This document shows positions 17,023 to 24,429 of a stretch of DNA of 64,000 nucleotides, piece after piece. How positions within the stretch are numbered: the first letter of the stretch is position 1; each line of letters opens with the position of its first letter. The stretch is from Egibacteraceae bacterium (lineage in GTDB: Bacteria > Actinomycetota > Nitriliruptoria > Euzebyales > Egibacteraceae): assembly GCA_030447925.1 (NCBI GenBank), contig JAUJNX010000001.1, forward strand, positions 272,037 through 336,036, given 5' to 3'. Both the position numbers and the translations under genes were made by a program. The notes below the pieces were generated by a model that saw nothing but the letters and a program-made list of their open reading frames with translations, searched no databases and was not told the origin of the DNA.

Positions 17023-17649
17023 TCAGGCGGCGCTGGCGATGGCGGGGCGGGCTTCCTCCTGCGCTCGGCGGGAGGCGAGGACGTCGTCGACGAGTCCGTA
17101 GGCGAGGGCTGCGTCGGCGGTGAGGATGAAGTCGCGGTCGGTGTCGCCGGTGATGCGCGCGAGCGGCTGGCCGGTGCGGGCCGCGAGCAGCCCGTCGGAT
17201 ACCTCGCGCAGCCGCTGGATCTCGCGCGCCTGGATGGCGATGTCGCTGGCCTGCCCCTCGGAGCCGCCGTGCGGCTGGTGCAGGAGCACCCTGCTGTGCG
17301 GCAGCGCGGCGCGCTTGCCCGGCGCGCCCGCCGCCAGCACGACGGCGGCGGCGCTCGCGGCCTGGCCCATGACGGTCGTGGCCACGTCGGGCCGGACGAA
17401 GTCCATGGTGTCGATGATCCCGAGCATCGCCGTCACCGACCCGCCGGGGGAGTTGATGTACAGGTTGATGTCGCGCTCCGGGTCCTCGCCCTCCAGGTGG
17501 ATCAGCTGGGCCATGATGAGGTTCGCGACGGCGTCGTCGATCGGCGTGCCGAGGAACACGATGCGCTGGCCGAGCAGCCGCGAGTACAGGTCGAAGCTGC
17601 GCTCGCCGCGGCTGGTCTGCTCGACGACGACGGGGACGAGGACGCTCAT
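17023..17649 (-). CDS. clpP: ATP-dependent Clp protease proteolytic subunit
   Basis: A 208-residue serine peptidase that assembles into the Clp tetradecamer and degrades proteins delivered by ClpA/C/X-type unfoldases. [10 protein letters not shown] is the substrate-loop motif; GQAASAAAV holds the nucleophile Ser99 (usually GQAASMGA); LLHQPHGG holds His124; TDRDF near 171-173 holds the Asp. The catalytic set is therefore present although the Ser loop is atypical. ATG at 17649 is preferred; the frame is open far upstream but reads as shadow. No clpX or second clpP adjoins it, so it is likely an accessory copy. Confidence 0.92.
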   Translation of the reverse strand: MSVLVPVVVEQTSRGERSFDLYSRLLGQRIVFLGTPIDDAVANLIMAQLIHLEGEDPERDINLYINSPGGSVTAMLGIIDTMDFVRPDVATTVMGQAASAAAVVLAAGAPGKRAALPHSRVLLHQPHGGSEGQASDIAIQAREIQRLREVSDGLLAARTGQPLARITGDTDRDFILTADAALAYGLVDDVLASRRAQEEARPAIASAA

Positions 17650-17673
17650 GGGGCCTCCGCAGGCGCTAGTCTT

Positions 17674-17689
17674 GCAACACTCCGGTTGC
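17674..17689. promoter_or_regulatory. Inverted repeat in the clpP / SRPBCC-arsR divergent region
   Basis: GCAAC and GTTGC form a 5-bp inverted repeat with a 6-base spacer, and GCAAC recurs at 17720-17724. The site lies between two divergent transcription units, one of which encodes an ArsR-type repressor, so it may be that repressor's operator. Short and unproven. Confidence 0.3.
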
Positions 17690-17749
17690 GCGTCAGCGTA
17701 GGGGCGCGACCGATGATGTGCAACGATGGATTTGCAGGTCGGGGGAGCC

Positions 17750-18226
17750 GTGAGTGCCGAGCAGCAGGTCACGCGCAGCGTCGAGGTGTCCGCGGAGCCC
17801 GCGCGCGTGTGGGAGTCCCTGACCGACCCGTCCCGCCTGGGCCGCTGGCTGGACGCCGAGGTCGAGCTCGACGTGCGTCCCGGCGGCGAGGGCGTCGTGC
17901 GCGAGGCCGGGGGCCCCGTCCGGCGCGTGGCGGTCGAACAGGTCGACCCGCCCGGGCGCCTGGTCTTCCACTGGTGGCCCGCGGACCGCCACGGCCGCAC
18001 GCCGGCGGAGTCCGGCGCCACGACCGTCGAGATCGCGGTCACCCCCAGCGCGGCCGGCGCGCGCGTGACGGTGACCGAGACCGCTCCCCGCGGCCCCGTC
18101 GCCCTCGTCGGGCAGGGGGCCGCGCGCGACCTCGCCTCGCGCAGGGGCGTGCTCGCGGCCGCCGTGGCCGGGCCGGGCGGGCGCCACCTCGCCGGGGTGG
18201 GGCGGGCCGGGCGTGGGCGGGCCTGA
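17750..18226 (+). CDS. SRPBCC / AHSA1-like domain protein
   Basis: About 158 residues of the START/Bet v1-like fold. [19 protein letters not shown] is the usual N-terminal strand-helix, followed by [16 protein letters not shown] and [12 protein letters not shown] typical of the AHSA1 (Aha1-like) branch; [10 protein letters not shown] and ARVTVTET are the last strands. The C-terminal 40 residues are Gly/Arg/Ala-rich and may not fold. GTG 17750 is taken as start because GGGGGAG precedes it; ATG 17726 is possible. The end overlaps the start of the ArsR gene by 14 bp. ArsR-SRPBCC pairs are common in actinobacteria; the ligand is unknown. Confidence 0.75.
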   Translation: MSAEQQVTRSVEVSAEPARVWESLTDPSRLGRWLDAEVELDVRPGGEGVVREAGGPVRRVAVEQVDPPGRLVFHWWPADRHGRTPAESGATTVEIAVTPSAAGARVTVTETAPRGPVALVGQGAARDLASRRGVLAAAVAGPGGRHLAGVGRAGRGRA

Positions 18227-18530
18227 CCGGACCGGGGCGGTGTTCGCCGCTCTCGCCGACCCGACCCGGCGCGACCTGCTCGCGCGGCTGTCCAGCGGTG
18301 GTCCCAGCACCGCCACGGCCCTGGCCGCCGGCCTGCCCGTCACGCGCCAGGCGGTCGCCCGGCACCTGCTCGTCCTCGCCGACGCGGGCCTGGTGCGCGG
18401 CGCGCGCGCCGGTCGCGAGACCCGTTACCGGGTCACACCCGAGCCCCTCGCCGACGCCGTGTCGTGGATGACCGCGGTGGGCGCTGACTGGGACCGGCGG
18501 CTGGCCGCCCTCCGCGACCTGCTGGCCTGA
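18213..18530 (+). CDS. ArsR-family transcriptional regulator
   Basis: A 105-residue winged-helix repressor: [17 protein letters not shown], then [18 protein letters not shown] as the recognition helix region, and [15 protein letters not shown] as the wing. There are no paired Cys residues, so it is not a thiol metal sensor of the classical type. It is translated from a GTG inside the end of the SRPBCC gene and probably autoregulates that pair. Confidence 0.9.
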   Translation: MGGPDRTGAVFAALADPTRRDLLARLSSGGPSTATALAAGLPVTRQAVARHLLVLADAGLVRGARAGRETRYRVTPEPLADAVSWMTAVGADWDRRLAALRDLLA

Positions 18531-18657
18531 CGCCGTCCAGCGCTGCGCGAGGGCGTCGGCCGGCACCCTGCCCGCGACTGTCCGGGCGCAACGTTCGCGA
18601 AGACCGGCTGCGGGAACAGCTCGGAGATGCGCCTCGCCCAGGCGCATGGGGTGCAGC

Positions 18658-19527
18658 CTAGAAGGTGACGTCGGTGCTGATGGCCTCGAAGCGGTCGAGG
18701 TCGGCGAGGACGCCGGTCAGCTTGGACCGGATGCCGTCCACGGCGTCGGCGCCGAGCGGCAGTCGCAGCGGCGCGTCGGGGGCGTCGAGGGCCCACAGGA
18801 TCGCGGCGGCCGCCTTGGCGGGGTCGCCGGGCTGGTTGCCGGCGCTGCCGGTCAGGCCGGCGCGGACCGCGCCCACGGTGTCGTCGTAGGCGGGGTTTGG
18901 CGCCGACTGGTGCAGGGCGGCGCCGGCGAAGCCAGTGCGGAACGATCCGGGTTCGACGATGAGGACGCGGATGCCGTGGGGAGCGACCTCGGCGGCGAGC
19001 GCGTCGCTGAAGCCTTCCAGGGCGTACTTGGTCGCGCAGTAGGCGGAGAAGCCGGGGTAGGCGACCTGGCCGCCGAAGGAGGACATCTGCACGATCGCCC
19101 CAGACCGCCGGGCTCGCATCGAGGGCAGCGCGGCGCGCACCAGCGTCGCGGGCCCGAAGACGTGGACCTCGAAGATCTCGCGCAGCTCGGCGTCGGTGGT
19201 TTCCTCCACGGCGCCGACCTGGCCGTGGCCGGCGTTGTTCACCAGCACGTCCAGCCGGCCGAAGCGGTCCAGCACGGCGCGGACGACATCGGGCGCCTGC
19301 TGCGGGTCGGTGAGGTCCAACTCGAGCGTCACGGCGCGGCCGTCGGGCGCGGCATCCGCCCAGTCCGCCAGTGCGTCCTGCCGGCGAGCGGTGCCCACCA
19401 CGGCGTCGCCAGCGGCGAGGGCGGCGGCGGCGACCGCCCGGCCGAACCCCGACGACGCCCCGGTGACCAGCCACACCCGCCGCGGCAAGGACCGCTCGGA
19501 CTCCCAGGCCGCGGTGGGGACGGTCAT
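18658..19527 (-). CDS. Short-chain dehydrogenase/reductase
   Basis: A 289-residue classical SDR. VTGASSGFGRAVA is the TGxxxGxG nucleotide-binding motif, NNAGHG the structural NAG motif, MSSFGG the catalytic Ser region, and YCATKYALEG the catalytic YxxxK. Length and the VEPGSFRTGF loop fit the oxidoreductase group that includes YbbO-like enzymes. The internal ATG at 19527 is chosen because upstream codons read as non-coding. Substrate unknown. It stands alone, with a terminator of the next gene upstream. Confidence 0.92.
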   Translation of the reverse strand: MTVPTAAWESERSLPRRVWLVTGASSGFGRAVAAAALAAGDAVVGTARRQDALADWADAAPDGRAVTLELDLTDPQQAPDVVRAVLDRFGRLDVLVNNAGHGQVGAVEETTDAELREIFEVHVFGPATLVRAALPSMRARRSGAIVQMSSFGGQVAYPGFSAYCATKYALEGFSDALAAEVAPHGIRVLIVEPGSFRTGFAGAALHQSAPNPAYDDTVGAVRAGLTGSAGNQPGDPAKAAAAILWALDAPDAPLRLPLGADAVDGIRSKLTGVLADLDRFEAISTDVTF

Positions 19528-19833
19528 GGGATCGGTGGGGGGTTCAGTGCGGCGGTCATGGTCAGCGACTCCTCGGGTCCACTGCGAGGGTGGCGGCTTG
19601 CTCCTAGAGTGTGGCGCGGCCGCGACCAGGGCGAGAAGGTACAGCAGCCGCGAGCAGCGCACCGCACCCAGCCTCGACCCCCACGTGCACACCCTGCTCG
19701 GGCAGCCTGCGCACCGGTCAAGGGGACGACTGCGACCGGCTGGGGTCCGGCGGCCGCCCTCCTGGTCGGCGGCCACGACGCGGGCGTGGTCGAGCAGGTG
19801 CAGCGGGACTGGGACGGTGGTCGGACTGATGCC

Positions 19834-19869
19834 AAGGGCCGTGGCCGCACACCGCCGACCACGGCCCTT
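19834..19869 (-). terminator. Hairpin terminator after the secreted-protein gene
   Basis: An 11-bp perfect stem, AAGGGCCGTGG against CCACGGCCCTT with a 14-base loop, 45 bp downstream of the stop at 19915. No long T-run follows, as is usual in high-GC actinobacteria. Confidence 0.6.
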
Positions 19870-19904
19870 CGAGCGCCGACCGGACCGGGCTGGAAAGCCC
19901 GTCC

Positions 19905-19929
19905 GGCGAGACCGTCAGGAGTCCGGGAG
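19905..19929. repeat. 25-bp direct repeat, copy 1
   Basis: Identical over 25 bases to 20623-20647, and both copies are preceded by CCGGACCGG 13-16 bases earlier. This copy contains the last codons and stop of the secreted-protein gene (minus strand, LPDS-stop). The other copy lies upstream of that gene, suggesting the tail of a lost duplicate. Confidence 0.85.
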
Positions 19930-20334
19930 CAGTCGGTTGACGCCCGGGCCGTACACCGCGTACACCCGCAGCGGACCGACCACGTTGGGGAACCGCTCAC
20001 CCGCTACCCGGAAGCCGTGCGCGGCGTTGCCGCCGCAAGCACGGGCGATGGCGGGTTCGCGCTGCTGGTTGGCCGGAACGCCGAACAGCAGGCCCCGCTG
20101 GTCGTAGATGTCGATCCGCAGCACCCGACGCGGCTCGGCCGGCACGCAGGCCCACCCCGCCACGACGTAGTTGTTGATCCCGTCGCGGTCTGGGTCGTTG
20201 ATGGTCCGCTGATCGACGAACCCGACGATCCTCGGCGCTGCGTCGGCGGGGGATGCGAACCCGCCGGCCAGCAGTCCCGCCGCCGCCAGCACGGCCAGCG
20301 CCGCTCTCAGCATCACTCGCATGTTTGACGTCAT
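19915..20334 (-). CDS. Secreted protein with actinobacterial GWAC-type domain
   Basis: About 139 residues. A signal peptide (MLRAALAVLAAAGLLAGG … ADAA) is followed by a roughly 105-residue beta-rich domain with VAGWACVP, VLRIDIYDQRG, EPAIARACG and AAHGFRV. The GWA … HGF pattern is common in exported actinobacterial proteins and often occurs as repeated modules; here there is one. Two Cys may form a disulfide. Start could be ATG 20334, 20322 or 20313; 20334 is given as the longest. The gene lies between two copies of a 25-bp direct repeat and beside insertion-sequence debris. Confidence 0.7.
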   Translation of the reverse strand: MTSNMRVMLRAALAVLAAAGLLAGGFASPADAAPRIVGFVDQRTINDPDRDGINNYVVAGWACVPAEPRRVLRIDIYDQRGLLFGVPANQQREPAIARACGGNAAHGFRVAGERFPNVVGPLRVYAVYGPGVNRLLPDS

Positions 20335-20622
20335 ACTCGTGACGGACAACCTTGATCCTCTCGTCTGTCTCTCGCTTGACGTGCGCGAAGATTCTACGCA
20401 CGAAGCAGAGCGGCGGGCGGCGACGTAAGAATCCGTAAGGGTCAAACCATCCAAATCGCTGCAAATAGGCTGTACGCGGGCGATGGAACCGTCCCGACGT
20501 GGAGCGTCCATGGCAGGGCGCGCGGGGCCGGTGTGCGGACCACGGCCGTGACCCCACCGTTCCGCCGCCCGCCGATCAGGCCCTTGCCTGGAGACCCCAC
20601 CCGGACCGGCAGGAGCGACCCT

Positions 20623-20647
20623 GGCGAGACCGTCAGGAGTCCGGGAG
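20623..20647. repeat. 25-bp direct repeat, copy 2
   Basis: Exact match to 19905-19929, about 290 bp upstream of the secreted-protein start. On the minus strand it again spells LPDS and a stop, so it looks like the 3' end of a vanished tandem paralogue. The transposase remnant begins about 55 bp further on. Confidence 0.85.
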
Positions 20648-20703
20648 ACCGCACCGAGGGTGATGCGGGTGACCGTCGGTCGCGGCGGCGGGCGGATCGG
20701 GAG

Positions 20704-20919
20704 GGGATCGGGCGGTCCCGCGGCGGGCTGAGCACCAAGATCCATCTGCTGGCCGACGCCCGCGGTCGGCCGCTGGCCAGGGTCACCACCGCCGGCCAGC
20801 GCGGCGACGCGCTGGCCGCCGGGCCGCTGCTGGACCGGCTCAAGGTCCGCCGGCCAGGGCGGGGCCGGCCGCGGACCCGGCCGGGCCGGCTGCTGGGCGA
20901 CAAGGCCTACTCCAGCCGG
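20704..20919 (+). pseudogene. IS5-family transposase remnant
   Basis: An internal piece of about 72 codons. GRSRGGLSTKIHLLADARG and GDKAYSSR are hallmark stretches of IS5/IS427-group transposases, the latter containing the second catalytic Asp. The N-terminal domain, first Asp and the final Glu region are absent, and the frame then runs into unrelated sequence at about 20920. Terminal inverted repeats are not recognisable. A dead insertion-sequence fragment. Confidence 0.75.
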
Positions 20920-20926
20920 CTCGCCG

Positions 20927-21226
20927 GAGCTCGATGCGGCGTGGCGGGCAGTCCTCGACATCGCCGCAGCGACCGACCCCCTGACCCCGACATGGACCCT
21001 CGTCGGCGGACTCATGGTCGCCGTCCACGCCATGCAGGCCGGGGAAGCCCTGCTCCTCGGGTTGCTCGATGACCCGTTCGAGACCCGCGAGGAATTGGGG
21101 AAGAGCGATCGTCAACTCCTGCTCCGGGCCTCAACGGTTTTGGTGGAAACGCATCTGGCTTGGGCCGCGACGCAGCGGGGGACTGACGGGAGGCTCGCGC
21201 TGGAGATCCTCGTGCAGGCGCCTTGA
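20927..21226 (+). pseudogene. Nucleotidyltransferase-like fragment joined to unrecognised sequence
   Basis: In a different frame from the transposase piece, codons from 20927 read ELDAAWRAVLDIAA and TWTLVGGLMVAVHAMQAG. The LVGGLMVAVH segment resembles the start of AbiEii/DUF6036-type nucleotidyltransferases, where arginine and DxD motifs should follow but do not. Instead about 50 codons (EALLLGLLDDPFETREELG …) run to a stop. There is no good start upstream because the transposase remnant abuts. Probably a junction of two broken genes. Confidence 0.4.
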
Positions 21227-21725
21227 GCTAGCCCAACGCCGCGAGCGCCCAGATCGACGCCGTGTGACCGAGCCGCAAGGGGCTCCGCCTTGGTCGGGGC
21301 CGTCGTGGGCCGCGAGATAATGGCACCCGATGGGAGCGGACGGGCTCGCCCGAAGACGTCCGAAGAACGAAGCCGCGGGTCAGGTGGAGGAGCGGCTCCG
21401 TGACCTGCGGGGACGCGGGCGGCTGGTCCGGGTTTGCAAGGCGGAGGTCACCGGTTCGATTCCCCCAGGGTCCACCCCCGCTGACCATCGGAAACGCTGC
21501 GGAGTCAAAGCGGGGTGATCGCCGGGCGGCGAGGGGCGGGGACTGGACGGCGGCGACCAGGCCAGCCACCACCACGAGCGCGGCCACCGAGACGAGTGCC
21601 GGAACCACAGCGACGCCCGCGGCCGCGAGCGTGCCGACCATCCCGGCGGGCATGAGCAGGAGGCCCGTGGCGGCGAGCTTGGACATCGGTGGGAAAAGGG
21701 TCTGCGGGCGTGGCCGTGCCTCCGC
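21227..21725. other. Non-coding junction region between IS debris and marR
   Basis: Apart from the tRNA-like remnant, this stretch holds a minus-strand frame starting at 21686 whose first 50 residues are strongly hydrophobic (LLLMPAGMVG, VAALVVVAGLVAA), then becomes antisense of the tRNA-like sequence. This looks like the start of a membrane-protein gene downstream of marR that has been cut off. Nothing else convincing is seen. Confidence 0.35.
21424..21476 (+). tRNA. Decayed 3' half of a tRNA-Ala(UGC)-like gene
   Basis: The stretch includes an anticodon-loop-like TTTGCAA (21433-21439), a variable-region-like GGAGGTC, T-loop TTCGATT and ends GGGTCCACC. Anticodon and T stems do not pair fully and no 5' half (acceptor, D arm) is found upstream, so it cannot be a functional tRNA. 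Such 3' halves are often left at attachment sites of elements that integrate into tRNA genes. Confidence 0.35.
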
Positions 21726-22235
21726 CTAGGTGTCCGTGGCCCCGGGTCGCTGCCGCTGGGGTTCCTTGAGCGCCCGTGGGGGGCGCGGCAGCGTGCTGGC
21801 GGCGATCTCGTGCGAGGCGGCCACCAGCCGCAGCAGGGTGGTCAGCTGGTCGCGCTGGGCCGCGTCCAGGCCGGCGAACAGCTCCGCGCTGTGGTCGGCG
21901 GCGACCTGGCGCAGATGGTCGAGCAGCCGCCGCCCCTCCGCGGTGAGGTGCAGGGCGTAGGCGCGACGGTCGCTGTCGTTGCGCCGCCGCTCGACCAGGC
22001 CGCGGCGGTCCAGCTCGTCGACGATCGCGACCATGCGGCTGGGTGCGATCCGCAGCAGCTCGCCGATGTGCTGCTGCGAGCGGCCCTCCAGCGCGGCCAG
22101 CGACCGCAGCACACCCACGTGCCGTGGCTCCAGTCCCAGCGGCGCCAGCCGTTCGGCGAACCGCCCGGCCGCGTGCGATCCCAGCTGCACCAGCAGCAGC
22201 GCCGGGTCGCTCGCGGGTTCCCGATCCTGATTCAC
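21726..22235 (-). CDS. MarR-family transcriptional regulator
   Basis: A 169-residue winged-helix regulator: HVGVLRSLAALEGRSQQHIGELLRI as helices 2-3, SRMVAIVDELDRRGLVERRRN as recognition helix and wing start, DSDRRAYALHLTAEGRR as the wing and following helix. Divergent from a membrane protein gene over 80 bp, the usual arrangement for a MarR repressor of its neighbour. No Cys sensors are visible; the ligand is unknown. Confidence 0.92.
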   Translation of the reverse strand: MNQDREPASDPALLLVQLGSHAAGRFAERLAPLGLEPRHVGVLRSLAALEGRSQQHIGELLRIAPSRMVAIVDELDRRGLVERRRNDSDRRAYALHLTAEGRRLLDHLRQVAADHSAELFAGLDAAQRDQLTTLLRLVAASHEIAASTLPRPPRALKEPQRQRPGATDT

Positions 22236-22252
22236 GCGTGGAAGGGTAGCAC

Positions 22253-22292
22253 TCAGGAACCATTCTCTGTTAGAACCATGTACGTCAGGAAC
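22253..22292. promoter_or_regulatory. Candidate MarR operator: paired direct repeats
   Basis: TCAGGAAC occurs at 22253-22260 and 22285-22292, 32 bp (three helical turns) apart, within the 80-bp divergent region between marR and the membrane protein. Related GAACC elements occur at 22258, 22273 and 22299. Confidence 0.35.
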
Positions 22293-22315
22293 AGGTCCGA
22301 ACCGGGAGCTCCCCG

Positions 22316-23047
22316 ATGACCACCACGACCACGACGACCGCCACGACCAGCAGCCGACGACGCGGTCAGGGTGGTCCGCCGCTGCTGCTGCCCGCCGGCG
22401 CCTTCGCCGCCCTGTTCGTCGCCAGCCTCGTCGCCTTGGGTGTGCTGGGGGAGGGCACCTTCCCGTCGCCGTTCGCCGACGCCGACCGGATCGCCGGGTA
22501 CGTCTCCGGTAACCGCACCGCCCTGCAGGTCACCGGCACCCTGCAGTTCGCCGCGGCGGTCCCGCTCGCGGTCCTGGCGGGCACGGCGGCCTCGCGCCTG
22601 CAGCACCTCGGCGTCCGGGCCCCCGGGGTCACCATCGCCTTCGGCGGCGGCACCTTCAGCGCCGCGTTCCTCGCCCTCTCGGGACTGTTGCAGTGGACAC
22701 TCGCGAGGCCGGCGGTGCAGGCGGAGCCGGGCGTCGTGCGAGCGCTCCACGACCTGACCTTCGTCACCGGCGGGCCGGCGCACGCGGTGGGCCTCGGCCT
22801 GCTCGTGGCCGGGATCGCCGTGCCGGCGTTCCTGCTCCGCCTCCTTCCCCGCTGGATGGGGATCGCGGGCCTGGTGATCGCGGTCCTGGCCGAGCTGTCC
22901 ACCCTCGTGCTGGTCGCGCCGGCCGCCGCGGTCCTGATGCCCCTCAGCCGCTTCCCGGGCCTGCTGTGGCTCCTCGGCGCCGCTGCGGCGTTGCCGAGGA
23001 ACCGGACCAACGCCAGTGCCACCAACCCAGCGGCCACCCGCCGCTGA
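22316..23047 (+). CDS. DUF4386-like membrane protein
   Basis: A 243-residue protein with about six or seven hydrophobic segments. The Thr-rich N-terminus (residues 2-13) is cytoplasmic-looking low complexity. The pattern FADADRIAGYVSGN between the first two segments, the LQWTLARP segment and the DLTFVTGGPAHAV stretch resemble DUF4386-type proteins found beside MarR or TetR regulators. Transport of an unknown compound or membrane homeostasis is possible. Under likely control of the divergent MarR. Confidence 0.7.
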   Translation: MTTTTTTTATTSSRRRGQGGPPLLLPAGAFAALFVASLVALGVLGEGTFPSPFADADRIAGYVSGNRTALQVTGTLQFAAAVPLAVLAGTAASRLQHLGVRAPGVTIAFGGGTFSAAFLALSGLLQWTLARPAVQAEPGVVRALHDLTFVTGGPAHAVGLGLLVAGIAVPAFLLRLLPRWMGIAGLVIAVLAELSTLVLVAPAAAVLMPLSRFPGLLWLLGAAAALPRNRTNASATNPAATRR

Positions 23048-23145
23048 CGCCGGCCCAGAGGTCGGAGGAGACCGCCATGAACGTGCCCACCGCCGCCGCC
23101 GAGTCTCCCGCGCTCTGCTATGGCAATAGCAGTGCCCTCCATGCC

Positions 23146-23949
23146 TCAGCGAGCGACCTCCACGGTCATCTCCATGCCGGGGTGGATGCTGCAGAACAGC
23201 GGGTAGGTGCCCGGCTGGTCGTAGGGGCCGACGGTGAGGGTCTGGCCGTCCTCGACCTCCACGTCCTCCAGGGGGGGCGCCCCGGTTGTCGAGGGTACGG
23301 ACCCGCCCTCGTCCCAGCTGCCGTAGGCGAGCACGTGCGGTACGCCGTCCGCCTGGTCGCGCATGGTGACGCTGCTCCCGGCCGTGATCTGCACGACCGT
23401 GGGCTCGAATACCGTCGGCGCGAGCGTGGTCGTCGTCGCGCCCCCGACCGGGGCGGTTCCGGCCGTGGTCCACACACCCCAGCCGATCAGCAGGGCGCCG
23501 GCCAGCAGCCCGCCCGATGCACTCAGGAAGGGCGCGGTCCACCCCGGCATCCCACGCGTCGATCGGGCGGACGCCGACACGCCGGTGACCAGCGCGACGA
23601 CGCCGGCCACGACGATCGTGGCCGTCAACGCGAACGGCGTGTACTCCTGCGGATGGGTGAGGTGGTACCGGCTGAAGGGCTGGAAGAACGGCCCGCCGAG
23701 GCACACCCCCGCGGCGATCAGGCCGCCGATCCCCGGCGCCGGACGCCAGGGCACGGCCGCGAGCGCGCCCGCCACCAGGAGCACCGCGGTGATCACGACC
23801 AGAGCCACGTCGAACTCGGCCAGCGCCGCCAGCCCCAGGAAGCACAGCGCCGCCAGCGCGATGGCACCACTGGCGACGGCGCCCAGGGCGCGGCCCCATC
23901 GCCTGCGCTCCCGCGCCGCGGCTTGGGCCCCCCCGTCAATCGTCTCCAC
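23146..23949 (-). CDS. Membrane-anchored cupredoxin-like protein
   Basis: A 267-residue protein. Four hydrophobic segments (residues about 20-40, 42-65, 75-130 and 145-165) precede an exported C-terminal domain of about 100 residues. That domain has the type 1 copper ligand set: VPHVL for the first His and FCSIHPGMEM for Cys, His and Met. It should bind copper on the outer face of the membrane and carry electrons or protect against copper. The N-terminal membrane part differs from soluble plastocyanin-like proteins. ATG start at 23949. Confidence 0.85.
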   Translation of the reverse strand: METIDGGAQAAARERRRWGRALGAVASGAIALAALCFLGLAALAEFDVALVVITAVLLVAGALAAVPWRPAPGIGGLIAAGVCLGGPFFQPFSRYHLTHPQEYTPFALTATIVVAGVVALVTGVSASARSTRGMPGWTAPFLSASGGLLAGALLIGWGVWTTAGTAPVGGATTTTLAPTVFEPTVVQITAGSSVTMRDQADGVPHVLAYGSWDEGGSVPSTTGAPPLEDVEVEDGQTLTVGPYDQPGTYPLFCSIHPGMEMTVEVAR

Positions 23950-24429
23950 ATCCTCCCCGACCGTCCGCGCCGGCGCGTCGCGCCCGCCGTAGTAGATACC
24001 TCCGCGCGGTCGGATGATTCACCAGGGGAGCGTCGAGGGGTGGCGGGCATCCGGGGGCGTCGGCGTAGGCGGTGCAGGCCGCGTCGACCATCGCCACCGG
24101 GGCGCCGACGCCGCCAGGTAGCGCAGGCCCTTCTGGACCAGGCGCACGGGGAGGTTCGGCGCCCACTGCCGGTCGAGCATGAGGCCCCGCGCGCGCTCGG
24201 CGGCGGGGCTGACGACCGGCAGATGGTCGTCGACATCCGCGGCCAGCACGTCGACCAGACGGTGCGGCAGGACCTGGCCCGTAGGATCGGCGAGGCATCG
24301 GGCGCCGCCGCCGGCGGCGACCAGATCCGGTTCCGGCGCTAGTGACAGGGCGGCGATGACGATCGAGATCCAGGTCGGGAACACGGTGGCGGCGGAGGCC
24401 GCCGCACCCGTCCGCATGGCCTGAGCCGG
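23950..24429. other. 480-bp gap without an assignable gene
   Basis: No complete gene is seen. A minus-strand frame reads protein-like for about 60 codons near 24110-24290 (VLPHRLVDVLAADVDDHL, LPVRLVQKGLRYLAAS) but has no plausible start or known motif, so it may be the tail of a lost gene. The promoter of the plus-strand sulfatase must lie at the right end. Confidence 0.4.

Noticed and set aside
21424-21476. A functional tRNA gene
   Set aside because: The 5' half is absent and both anticodon and T stems have mismatches, so only a remnant is reported.
24019-24420. A minus-strand gene with SDR- or sulfotransferase-like tail
   Set aside because: No start, no motif, and overlap with the sulfatase start; left as unassigned gap.
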